Of a DNA stretch of 7,701 nt, positions 1 through 6,439 are shown one piece after another. The notes beneath the pieces are model-generated. The model worked only from the letters and a program-made list of their open reading frames with translations. It had not been told where the DNA came from and did no database searches. A program made the translations under genes and the position numbers. This DNA is from Treponema sp. (GTDB taxonomy: Bacteria; Spirochaetota; Spirochaetia; Treponematales; Breznakiellaceae), in contig JAITHH010000131.1 of NCBI GenBank assembly GCA_031280065.1, positions 1 through 7,701 of the forward strand. The letters run 5' to 3'. Position 1 is the first letter of the stretch, and each line of letters begins with the position of its first letter.

Positions 1-14
1 AGTCCCCATCAAAA

Positions 15-22
15 AAGAGGAA
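15..22 (+). promoter_or_regulatory. Ribosome binding site of the acyl-CoA synthetase
   Basis: AAGAGGAA lies 5 bases before the ATG at 28 and matches the anti-Shine-Dalgarno sequence well enough to support that start. No promoter can be judged because only 27 bases precede the gene. Confidence 0.6.
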
Positions 23-27
23 CAAAC

Positions 28-1677
28 ATGGAATACATAGAAAAGACCCTGGGGCAGGTACTCCGGGAAAAAGCCCAGGCCCATCCGGATCATGACTTTC
101 TGGTGTACGCGGACCGGGACCTGCGGTTCACGTACGCGGAATTCGATAAGCGGGTGGATGCCCTGGCCAAGGGCTTCCTCGCCCTGGGACTCAAGAAGGG
201 CGACCACGTGGGAATCTGGGCCACCAATGTGCCCGATTGGAACACCGTCCTCTTTGCCTGCGCCCGGCTCGGCATCGTCTTTGTCACGGTGAATACCGGC
301 TACAAGCTCCACGAACTGGAATACGTGCTCAAACAGTCCGACATGGCCTGCCTCTGCGTCATCGACGGCTGGCGGGATTCAGACTACGTGGGCATGGTCA
401 ATGAGCTCGTCCCGGAACTCAAGACCGCCCCCCGTGGCCATCTTAACTCGGAGAAATTTCCCTTCCTCAAGCATATCGTATACGTGGGCCAGCAGAAACA
501 CCGGGGCATGTACAGCTTTAACGAGCTGCTCCTCCTGGGCCAGCATACAGACGAGGCCGGGTACCGCCGGATCGAAGCCTCCCTGGACACCAGCGAGGTG
601 GTGAACATGCAGTACACCTCGGGCACCACCGGCTTCCCCAAGGGGGTGATGCTCACCCACCGGAACATCCTCAACAACGGCCTGGGGATCGGCGGCAACC
701 AGCGCTTCACCGAGGCGGACATTGTGTGCCTGCCCGTGCCCCTGTTCCACTGCTTCGGCCTGGTCCTGGGGATGATGGCGGTGCTGACCCACGGCTGTAC
801 CGCGGCCATCGTGGAATGGTTCGATCCCCTGCTGGTGCTGGCGACGATTCAAAAGGCGAAATGCACCGCGGTCTACGGTGTGCCCACCATGTTCATCGCG
901 GAACTCAACCACCCCATGTTCAAGCTCTTCGACCTGTCGAGCCTGCGCACGGGCATCATGGCGGGCTCTCCCTGCCCCATCGAAGCCATGCGGCAGGTAA
1001 TCGACTTGATGCATATGAAGGAAGTAACGATCTGCTACGGCCTCACCGAGTCCTCCCCGGTGATGACCCAGACCCGCTATGATGACGGCTTGGAGGCCAA
1101 GGTGGAGACCGTGGGCCGGGCGCTGCCCGGGGTGGAGGTAACGATCCGCGACCCGGACACCGGCGAGGAGTGCCCTGACGGGGTACACGGCGAGTTCTGC
1201 TGCAGGGGCTACAATACGATGAAGGGCTACTACAAGATGCCCGAAGCCACGGCCCAGTGCATCGACCGGAACGGCTGGCTCCACTCCGGCGACTTGGGCG
1301 TCAAGGATGAAAAGGGCTACTTCCGGGTTACAGGCCGCATTAAGGACATGATCATCCGGGGGGGCGAAAACGTGTACCCCAAGGAAATCGAAGACTTCCT
1401 CTACACCATGCCCGGGGTCAAGGATGTGCAGGTGGTGGGCATTGCCAGCAGGAAGTACGGCGAGGAGGTGGGGGCCTTTGTCATCCTCCACCCCGGGGTT
1501 ACCATGAACGAAGAAGACCTGCGGGACTACTGCCGGGGCCAGATCAGCCGCTTCAAAATCCCTAAGTACGTGTTCTTTGTGGATAAATACCCTCTCACCT
1601 CCAGCGGGAAGATACAGAAGTACCTGCTCCGGGATCTGGGCTCGAAGAAGGCCCAGGAGCTGGGCATCGCCACGTGA
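28..1677 (+). CDS. AMP-forming acyl-CoA synthetase (FadD/ACSF2-like)
   Basis: Likely activates a medium- or long-chain fatty acid with ATP and CoA, through an acyl-adenylate, to acyl-CoA. The 549-aa protein has the full set of ANL-superfamily motifs: the P-loop [11 protein letters not shown] at residues 196-206, YGLTES at 337-342, the ribose-binding SGD at 420-422, the hinge block starting [16 protein letters not shown] at 436, and [10 protein letters not shown] with the likely catalytic Lys528 near the C-terminus. Length is normal and nothing is truncated. The ATG at 28 follows a purine-rich AAGAGGAA a few bases upstream. The motif wording ([30 protein letters not shown]) is closest to what I know of ACSF2/YngI-type enzymes rather than acetyl-CoA synthetase. 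Substrate chain length cannot be read from sequence. It may belong to an operon entering from the left; downstream it converges on a Uma2 gene with a 3-base gap and no room for a dedicated terminator. Confidence 0.93.
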   Translation: MEYIEKTLGQVLREKAQAHPDHDFLVYADRDLRFTYAEFDKRVDALAKGFLALGLKKGDHVGIWATNVPDWNTVLFACARLGIVFVTVNTGYKLHELEYVLKQSDMACLCVIDGWRDSDYVGMVNELVPELKTAPRGHLNSEKFPFLKHIVYVGQQKHRGMYSFNELLLLGQHTDEAGYRRIEASLDTSEVVNMQYTSGTTGFPKGVMLTHRNILNNGLGIGGNQRFTEADIVCLPVPLFHCFGLVLGMMAVLTHGCTAAIVEWFDPLLVLATIQKAKCTAVYGVPTMFIAELNHPMFKLFDLSSLRTGIMAGSPCPIEAMRQVIDLMHMKEVTICYGLTESSPVMTQTRYDDGLEAKVETVGRALPGVEVTIRDPDTGEECPDGVHGEFCCRGYNTMKGYYKMPEATAQCIDRNGWLHSGDLGVKDEKGYFRVTGRIKDMIIRGGENVYPKEIEDFLYTMPGVKDVQVVGIASRKYGEEVGAFVILHPGVTMNEEDLRDYCRGQISRFKIPKYVFFVDKYPLTSSGKIQKYLLRDLGSKKAQELGIAT

Positions 1678-1680
1678 CCG

Positions 1681-2262
1681 CTATTCCGCGAAGACCGGCT
1701 CCAGGGCTATCGCAAGGCCGGGCAGAATGTCCACCGGCGCGGTGTCTTTTTCCTGGTAAAAGCGGGTGAGAATTTGCCCCTGTTCAAACCGGTGGGCCAG
1801 CAGGGTCTTGGACTCCGGGTCAAGCACCCAGTATTCCCTGACCCCCGCCTCCCGGTAGAGGCGGAATTTCCGGGCCATCTCCAGGGCAGTGTTCGCGGGG
1901 GAGAGTATCTCCGCAACAAAGTCCGGCGCTCCCCGGCAGCCTTCTTTTCCCCGCTTTTTTTCATCGCAGATGACGGTGATGTCCGGCTGAACTGCCGTGT
2001 CATCGCTTTCGTCCTCCGCGTAAAAGAGCCGCACGTCGAAGGGGGCGGGGTATACTTTACACGGTTTACCTGCCAGAAAGTTATAGAAATGAGCCGTCAA
2101 TGCCGCCTGTACCGTTTGATGATGGGCGTTTGGAGCAGCCATCGCGTAGGCTTCCCCGTCGATTATCTCGTACCGGCCTGTTTGTTCGGGATTCCAGTCC
2201 TTGTACTCCGCGTAGGTAAACCGGCCTTCCGGTGATCCCGGCGCTTCCAGGGCGTCCGCCAT
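1681..2262 (-). CDS. Uma2 family protein (DUF820, PD-(D/E)XK nuclease fold)
   Basis: This 193-aa protein has the Uma2 pattern throughout: an N-terminal T-Y-x-E-Y motif, then YEIIDGEAYAM (31-41) and the family's N-x-x-H-Q (45-49). The fold core follows, with QPDITVI carrying Asp94, FVAEILSPAN carrying Glu118, and YREAGVREYWVLDPE (136-150). The acidic residues and the Lys at about 132 are compatible with the nuclease active site; activity is a family inference and the cellular role of Uma2 proteins is not established. The ATG at 2262 is chosen over an upstream in-frame start at 2367 because AAAGGAG sits about 6 bases before it and because homology begins there. The extra 35 residues would be encoded partly by a dispersed repeat. 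The gene converges on the acyl-CoA synthetase. Uma2 genes are typically scattered, often duplicated accessory genes, so acquisition by transfer is plausible, but base composition does not stand out. Confidence 0.9.
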   Translation of the reverse strand: MADALEAPGSPEGRFTYAEYKDWNPEQTGRYEIIDGEAYAMAAPNAHHQTVQAALTAHFYNFLAGKPCKVYPAPFDVRLFYAEDESDDTAVQPDITVICDEKKRGKEGCRGAPDFVAEILSPANTALEMARKFRLYREAGVREYWVLDPESKTLLAHRFEQGQILTRFYQEKDTAPVDILPGLAIALEPVFAE

Positions 2263-2274
2263 GATAACTCCTTT
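2263..2274 (-). promoter_or_regulatory. Ribosome binding site deciding the Uma2 start
   Basis: On the minus strand AAAGGAG is followed by TTATC and then ATG, a near-ideal Shine-Dalgarno sequence and spacing. It fixes the start at 2262 rather than at the longer open frame beginning at 2367. Confidence 0.8.
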
Positions 2275-2340
2275 GCCGGGGCGCGTATCCCCTTGGACAG
2301 GGCCCGGCTGTTCCAAGCATAGCGGGGAAACGGGGAATAA

Positions 2341-2442
2341 GGAACCGCTTAAAACCACGGAAACCACGGAAACTGCACGGAAAAGGACTTCCTTTCCGCG
2401 TCCCTTCCGTGGTTCGGTTTGCTTTAATCAGTGCTTCCCTAG
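2341..2442. repeat. Dispersed palindromic intergenic repeat, copy A
   Basis: This segment shares its start (GGAACCGCTT, also at 7091) and its last 67 bases with the second intergenic block (7266-7330). By eye, about 59 of 65 aligned positions match, with one 2-base indel. It is rich in short CCACGGAAA and TTCCGTGG motifs that form nested inverted repeats: an outer CCACGGAA/TTCCGTGG pair, and an inner arm at 2376-2385 facing 2391-2400 across a 5-base loop, with two A-C mismatches. Both copies end with the same CTTTAATCAGTGCTT followed by YCTAG. It lies upstream of the Uma2 gene and runs directly into the 21-bp tandem array. No open reading frame explains it. It resembles the non-autonomous palindromic elements found between genes of many bacteria; no terminal target duplication is visible. 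Confidence 0.7.
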
Positions 2443-2805
2443 CTCAAAGGCAGTTACCTCTGGCTCAGAGGCAGTTACTTCTGGTTCAAAAGTAGCTACC
2501 ACTGGCTCAAAGGTAGTTACCGCTGGCTCAACAGTAGTTACTTCTGGCTCAAAGGTAGTTACCTTTGGCTCAAAAGTAGTTACTTCTGGCTCAAAGGTAG
2601 TTACCTCTGGTTCAAAAGTAGTTACCTCTGACTCAAAGGTAGTTACTTCTGGCTCAAAAGTAGTTACCTCTGGTTCAAAAGTAGCTGCCTTTGGCTCAAA
2701 AGTAGTTACCGCCGGTTCAAAAACAGTTACTTCCCGCGTGCCCGCAACCGCCGCCGTTCCAAAGCCGGGTCCGGCAGCGGTAAGCGGATACCCGTACTCC
2801 GGCAA
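2428..2805 (-). CDS. Possible heptapeptide-repeat protein (EVTTFEP repeats)
   Basis: I do not recognise this 125-aa open frame. It would start at TTG 2805 with a non-repeat head of about 24 residues rich in Gly and Ala. Fourteen copies of a 7-residue unit E-V-T-T-F-E-P follow (variants AVTTFEP, KVTTFEP, EVTTFES and others), ending LGKH and a stop at 2428-2430 that lies inside dispersed repeat copy A. The product would be acidic and low in complexity, with no signal peptide or membrane segment and no coiled-coil pattern. Support: the frame stays open through all units, and many unit differences are GAG/GAA or ACC/ACT and so silent. Against: the opposite strand is equally open, the start is TTG with only a loose purine-rich stretch (GGGGGAAGG) upstream, and the array may simply be DNA. 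If real, it is on the same strand as the Uma2 gene, 165 bases upstream. Confidence 0.3.
   Translation of the reverse strand: MPEYGYPLTAAGPGFGTAAVAGTREVTVFEPAVTTFEPKAATFEPEVTTFEPEVTTFESEVTTFEPEVTTFEPEVTTFEPKVTTFEPEVTTVEPAVTTFEPVVATFEPEVTASEPEVTAFELGKH
2443..2734. repeat. 21-bp tandem repeat array, 13 full units plus partial ends
   Basis: Full units run from 2450 to 2722 (13 x 21 = 273 bases), with partial units at each end (CTCAAAG at 2443 and ACAGTTACTTCC to 2734). Each unit is GTAGTTACY, then mostly TCT, then GGYTCAAAR. There are no spacers. The commonest variable columns are positions 9 (C/T), 15 (C/T) and 21 (G/A), all transitions. Position 21 alternates G, A, G, A through units 1-10, which implies growth partly by duplication of 42-bp pairs. 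Edge units (1-4, 12, 13) are more divergent than central ones, as expected of an array expanding from within. Each unit keeps frame, so plus-strand translation gives VVTSGSK repeats and minus-strand translation gives EVTTFEP repeats without stops. The 21-bp period equals two helical turns. Confidence 0.95.
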
Positions 2806-2833
2806 GCCCGCCCCGCCTTCCCCCTTCCCGCCG

Positions 2834-2874
2834 CATATTCTTAAAAAAAGCCGTATATCTGCCGATAAAAGATT
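2834..2874 (+). promoter_or_regulatory. AT-rich promoter-like patch before the 569-aa gene
   Basis: A short AT-rich stretch (run of seven A at 2843-2849, TATAT at 2854-2858, GATAAAAGATT at 2864-2874) stands out between GC-rich flanks immediately upstream of the ATG at 2875. It contains -10-like hexamers (TATATC, GATAAA) but no convincing TTGACA-like -35 at standard spacing. It is the most likely promoter region for the downstream three-gene set. The start site may be so close that the transcript has almost no leader. Confidence 0.35.
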
Positions 2875-4584
2875 ATGGGTGAAGATGACGGAACCTTCAG
2901 CCGCTTGTCTCTGGAGCTGACTCTGGAGGAGCGGGCCAATATCCTAGAGAAGTTAAAAAGCCAATCGAGCATCTCCCGCGATCCGCTCTATCAAGGCGAG
3001 GAGGAAAGTTCTACCGTTGATCTAAAGGACAGTTATACCCGCCTCCCCTGGTATAAACGCTTCTGGCTATGGCTGCTCGGCCTGTTCCGCAGCCGCAGTC
3101 CGCTCAAACTCTATGAAGACCAGGAGATGCTTGCCCTCGGCAAACAGATAGCGTTCCGCGCCCCCGGCTATTACGAGCCCCTCCGGGGACTGCTCCTGCC
3201 CGAATTCTACACCCTCCTGACCGAACTCAAAAACAGCGCCCGCTTCTTCTATACCGCGCTCGATTCCAGCGTGAACCGGGATAAAGGGGCGTTCTACGCC
3301 TTCCTGGGCTCCCTGGAGATGGGGGAAGTCCATAGACGGCTCGAAGAGGAGACGAACCCGGAAGATATTGCCGCCAACCGCCCCCGTATCTCCGAGGCCG
3401 AGCTGCGGCAGACGATCCTCCATACGACTGGGGAGATTCTCTCCACGATTTCGGACGAGGAACGGGCCTGGATGTACAACAACGCCCGCTCCCTGGCCTG
3501 CCTCAAGCAGTTGGCCTCGTTCCTCTACGACCGGATGCTCATGGCCTTTTCCGCTGACGCCGCGGCGGGGGGCATGGTCTGTTCCGCCGCGGTGATCCGC
3601 GATTCCCTCTGCGCCCTTGACAACATCCTCTACTCGCTGCGGGAAATTCCCCCCATGCCCCTGTTGGAATCACTGTTTATCTTCATCCTCCAGGAACAGA
3701 GCGGGGAACAGGGTTTTGACATCAACACCGAAATCAGCCGGCTGCTCACCAAGGCGGAAACCGCGCTGGCGGCGGTGCGGAGTTTCAACCAGACCATCCC
3801 CCTGACCCTGCTCTGCCGCTGCGTGTGCAAAGATTTAGGGCTTTCCCCCCGCGAGATGAGCGGCGGCGAGGACTGGTTCGCCGTGTACCAGGACTACTGG
3901 AAGCGGCAGGTGAACGAGCGGCTGACGGAATTCATCCTGAACCGCCGGCGGGAGGAACTGGACGAAGCTCTCCAGGATTTCTTCGGGGGGGCGGAGAGGC
4001 GGTCCCTGGCCAACGCGGAGACCGAAGCCAACCCCGAGGGCGTCCCCATGCAGGGAATATTGAGCCTTTCCTTCCTGCTCACGTTCCATACGGCGGTCTT
4101 TATGGCGGACCTCAACAAGACGCTGCGGCCCATTCTGATAGACGGCGAATTCACCAAGCGGGAGAACCGTGCGGAATTCAACGAGGCGTACAACGAACTC
4201 ATCGGCCTGGAAGACACCATCGCACGGCTTGAGGGGGACCTTGCCCCTAATGCGGACCTGGGGATGCGCTACGCCCAGGCCCGTGCGGAGATCGCCTCGC
4301 CCCACGTCAAGCGGCGGAAGATTCAGATCGTGATGGACGAAGCCTCGGAACGGGCCCTGGAGATAGTGGAGCGCGTGAAACCGGCCCTGTCCAACATGGT
4401 GAATGTGCTCAAGGGGGTCGCCACCGAGGATGCCTTCGGGCCGTACGAGTCTCTGAGCAATCTTAAAGACCTGGTCAAGCAGCGGCCGGGCTTCATCGAG
4501 GCGGTGGAGGAGGCGGTTCCCAAGTTCGAGATGGCCCTCCATATCCTGGAGAGCATCGAAACCATGGAAAACAGCGAATCATGA
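2875..4584 (+). CDS. Uncharacterised 569-aa protein, probably spirochaete-restricted
   Basis: I do not recognise a characterised family; it resembles spirochaetal proteins of unknown function (possibly the DUF5312 group, from memory only). Visible features: an N-terminal Leu/Glu-rich segment, LTLEERANILEKLKSQ (15-30); a short aromatic, hydrophobic basic patch LPWYKRFWLWLLGLFRSR (57-74), too short and charged for a confident transmembrane helix but suited to membrane association; then a long, largely alpha-helical body rich in Leu, Glu and Arg. Late helices such as ELIGLEDTIARLEGDL (441-456) and a basic KRRK (479-482) are seen. No signal peptide, nucleotide-binding loop or catalytic motif is evident. 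The ATG at 2875 gives the longest frame but has no Shine-Dalgarno sequence before it. The gene is 52 bases upstream of argS on the same strand, so co-transcription is likely. Codon use matches the neighbours, which suggests a resident core gene. Confidence 0.85.
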   Translation: MGEDDGTFSRLSLELTLEERANILEKLKSQSSISRDPLYQGEEESSTVDLKDSYTRLPWYKRFWLWLLGLFRSRSPLKLYEDQEMLALGKQIAFRAPGYYEPLRGLLLPEFYTLLTELKNSARFFYTALDSSVNRDKGAFYAFLGSLEMGEVHRRLEEETNPEDIAANRPRISEAELRQTILHTTGEILSTISDEERAWMYNNARSLACLKQLASFLYDRMLMAFSADAAAGGMVCSAAVIRDSLCALDNILYSLREIPPMPLLESLFIFILQEQSGEQGFDINTEISRLLTKAETALAAVRSFNQTIPLTLLCRCVCKDLGLSPREMSGGEDWFAVYQDYWKRQVNERLTEFILNRRREELDEALQDFFGGAERRSLANAETEANPEGVPMQGILSLSFLLTFHTAVFMADLNKTLRPILIDGEFTKRENRAEFNEAYNELIGLEDTIARLEGDLAPNADLGMRYAQARAEIASPHVKRRKIQIVMDEASERALEIVERVKPALSNMVNVLKGVATEDAFGPYESLSNLKDLVKQRPGFIEAVEEAVPKFEMALHILESIETMENSES

Positions 4585-4624
4585 GGCGGCAAGAAGCACG
4601 AAGGCCGGGGAAGGGGAGTCCGTA

Positions 4625-4631
4625 TAAAGGT
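4625..4631 (+). promoter_or_regulatory. Ribosome binding site of argS
   Basis: AAAGGTG precedes the ATG at 4637 by 5 bases and supports that start. The 52-base gap after the preceding stop contains no hairpin plus T-run, consistent with read-through from the upstream gene. Confidence 0.65.
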
Positions 4632-4636
4632 GTATC

Positions 4637-6424
4637 ATGGCTGATTTGAAGGAAGCGTGGAAAGTCCGCATTGCCGGCGCCCTTAACCAGGCGGCGCGGG
4701 CTTCGGGCATTGAGTGTGCGGTAGAGGCGGGCGCGGTCATCGTAGAAATTCCCCCTAAGCCGGAAATGGGAGACATCGGGTTTCCCATGTTCAGCTTTGC
4801 CAAGACCCTGCGAAAGGCCCCGGCGCAGATAGCCCAGGCCGTGGCCGCCGCGCTGGACGCCGACGCCCGCGCCGGCGCGGGGGAAAGCGGGACGGAGGGG
4901 GTTACGGTAAGCGCCGAAGGGCCCTATGTGAATATCCGGCTGAACCGCGCCCAGACCGCCGCGTTCGTGCTGGCCCAGACAGCCGGAGAACCGGGCAAGA
5001 GCGGGGGCTTCGGGCGGCCCCGGACCCTCGCCGGTTCCCGGATCATGGTGGAATTTTCCAGTCCCAACACCAACAAGCCCCTGCATCTGGGCCACCTGCG
5101 CAACGACGCGCTGGGCGAAAGCATCTCCCGCATCCTGGCGGCCTGCGGCGCGGAAGTCCGCAAGGTCTGCATCATCAACGACCGGGGAATTCACATCTGC
5201 AAGTCCATGCTGGCCTATCAGGAATACGGCCAGGGGAAGACCCCCGAATCCGAGGGCGTGAAGAGCGACCGCTTCGTGGGAGACTGGTACGTCCGCTTCC
5301 ACCGGATGAGTCAGGAGGAGGCCGGGGCGGAAGCGCGGGCCCAGGAGATGCTCCGCCGCTGGGAGGCCGGGGACCCGGAAATCACGGCGCTGTGGAAACA
5401 GATGAACGCCTGGGCCGTGGAGGGCGTCAAGGAAACCTACCGCCGCACGGGGGTTTCCTTTGATCAATACTACTTTGAAAGCCAAACCTACCTTTTGGGC
5501 AAGGACGAGGTACTCAAGGGCCTGGAACGGGGCGTTTTCCAGCGCGAAGCGGACGGTTCTATCCAGATAGACCTCTCCGAAGAGAAACTTGATAAGAAGG
5601 TGCTGATCCGCAAAGACGGCACGTCCATCTACATCACCCAGGATATCGGCACGGCGATCTACCGCCGGGGCGACTGGCCCTTTGACCGGCTGGTCTATGT
5701 GGTGGGCTCCGAACAGCAGTACCATTTCCAGGCGCTCTTTACGATTCTTGCCAAGCTGGGCTACGCCTGGGCGCGGAACCTCTATCACCTTTCTTACGGC
5801 ATGGTGAATCTCCCCGACGGCAAGATGAAAAGCCGCCAGGGCACGGTGGTGGATGCCGACGGCCTTTTGGACAGTCTGCGGGACCTGGCCCTGGAGGAGA
5901 TTCGGGAGAAAGAACGGGAAACGGCGGTGGGAGACGCCGGGGCCGCCGCAGAGAAAATCGCCCTGGGGGCCCTGCATTACTACCTCCTCCAGGTATCGCC
6001 CCAAAAAGACATGCTCTTTAACCCCAAAGAGTCGCTGTCCTTCAACGGCAACACCGGCCCTTACCTCCAGTACATGGGGGCCCGGATTTCGTCCATGCTG
6101 CGCAAGGAAGCGGACAGTACCGCCGCTTCGGGGACGGTCCAGCCCGGTCTGCTCACCGGAGACGCGGAGTGGGAGCTGATCAAGGCCCTGGCCTCCTATC
6201 CCGAGGCGGTGGCCGAGGCGGCCTCGTTCATGGACCCCTCGCGGCTGGCCGCCTGGCTCTACGATCTTTCCAAGTCCTTCAGCCGCTTTTACCATGACTG
6301 CCCGATCCTCCAGGCGGAAACCGCGGACCTGGCGGCCAGCAGGCTCGCCTTATGCCGGGCGGCGCTCTGGGCGCTGAGGGACGCGCTGGGGCTCATCTGC
6401 ATCCCCTTCCTGGAAAGCATGTAA
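4637..6424 (+). CDS. argS: Arginyl-tRNA synthetase
   Basis: Class I synthetase that charges tRNA-Arg with arginine in the cytoplasm, using ATP. The 595-aa product is of normal length. The N-terminal ArgRS domain (about 1-105) contains EMGDIGFPMFSFAK (43-56). The catalytic core has SSPNTNKPLHLGHLRND (141-157), where HLGH (150-153) is the HIGH signature. KMKSRQG (396-402) occupies the KMSKS position, a form used by one ArgRS subgroup. FNGNTGPYLQYMGARI (469-484) opens the C-terminal DALR-type anticodon-binding helical domain, which ends with ALWALRDALGLICIPFLESM. The start at 4637 has a good ribosome binding site. It sits between the 569-aa unknown and a thymidylate kinase-like gene, with gaps of 52 and 15 bases, suggesting one transcript. 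No regulatory T-box or leader is visible. A long antisense open frame across this gene is a GC-composition shadow. Confidence 0.97.
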   Translation: MADLKEAWKVRIAGALNQAARASGIECAVEAGAVIVEIPPKPEMGDIGFPMFSFAKTLRKAPAQIAQAVAAALDADARAGAGESGTEGVTVSAEGPYVNIRLNRAQTAAFVLAQTAGEPGKSGGFGRPRTLAGSRIMVEFSSPNTNKPLHLGHLRNDALGESISRILAACGAEVRKVCIINDRGIHICKSMLAYQEYGQGKTPESEGVKSDRFVGDWYVRFHRMSQEEAGAEARAQEMLRRWEAGDPEITALWKQMNAWAVEGVKETYRRTGVSFDQYYFESQTYLLGKDEVLKGLERGVFQREADGSIQIDLSEEKLDKKVLIRKDGTSIYITQDIGTAIYRRGDWPFDRLVYVVGSEQQYHFQALFTILAKLGYAWARNLYHLSYGMVNLPDGKMKSRQGTVVDADGLLDSLRDLALEEIREKERETAVGDAGAAAEKIALGALHYYLLQVSPQKDMLFNPKESLSFNGNTGPYLQYMGARISSMLRKEADSTAASGTVQPGLLTGDAEWELIKALASYPEAVAEAASFMDPSRLAAWLYDLSKSFSRFYHDCPILQAETADLAASRLALCRAALWALRDALGLICIPFLESM

Positions 6425-6430
6425 GGGAGG
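6424..6430 (+). promoter_or_regulatory. Ribosome binding site of the thymidylate kinase-like gene
   Basis: AGGGAGG begins at the last base of the argS stop codon and lies 9 bases before the ATG at 6440. This is strong translational coupling geometry and supports co-transcription with argS. Confidence 0.7.
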
Positions 6431-6439
6431 CGGGCCGGT

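Noticed and set aside
396..402. Defective KMSKS loop in ArgRS (residue positions)
   Set aside because: KMKSRQG differs from KMSKS, but KMxSRxG forms are normal in an ArgRS subgroup, so this is not evidence of inactivation.
379..1491. 370-aa open frame antisense to the acyl-CoA synthetase
   Set aside because: Same composition effect; the plus-strand protein carries every expected motif across this interval.
2263..2367. 35-residue N-terminal extension of the Uma2 protein
   Set aside because: The internal ATG at 2262 has a strong AAAGGAG site and matches where the family begins; the extension is partly repeat DNA.
2443..2734. CRISPR array
   Set aside because: Units are contiguous 21-mers with no unique spacers, and no cas gene is nearby.
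2261..2920. 219-aa plus-strand frame through the 21-bp array
   Set aside because: Its start overlaps the Uma2 start codon antiparallel, it has no ribosome binding site, it runs through the dispersed element, and it ends 46 bases inside the next gene. The SGSKVVT repeats can also be explained by the array itself. Kept only as an observation under the array.
3835..4542. 235-aa open frame antisense to the 569-aa gene
   Set aside because: Unlikely-looking, His/Leu-rich translation with no domain, opposite a longer frame with normal composition and operon context.
4493..6295. 600-aa open frame antisense to argS
   Set aside because: It lies opposite a certain argS gene with all class I motifs; long antisense frames are common in GC-rich coding DNA. 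Its predicted protein is His/Gly/Pro/Arg-rich with no recognisable domain.
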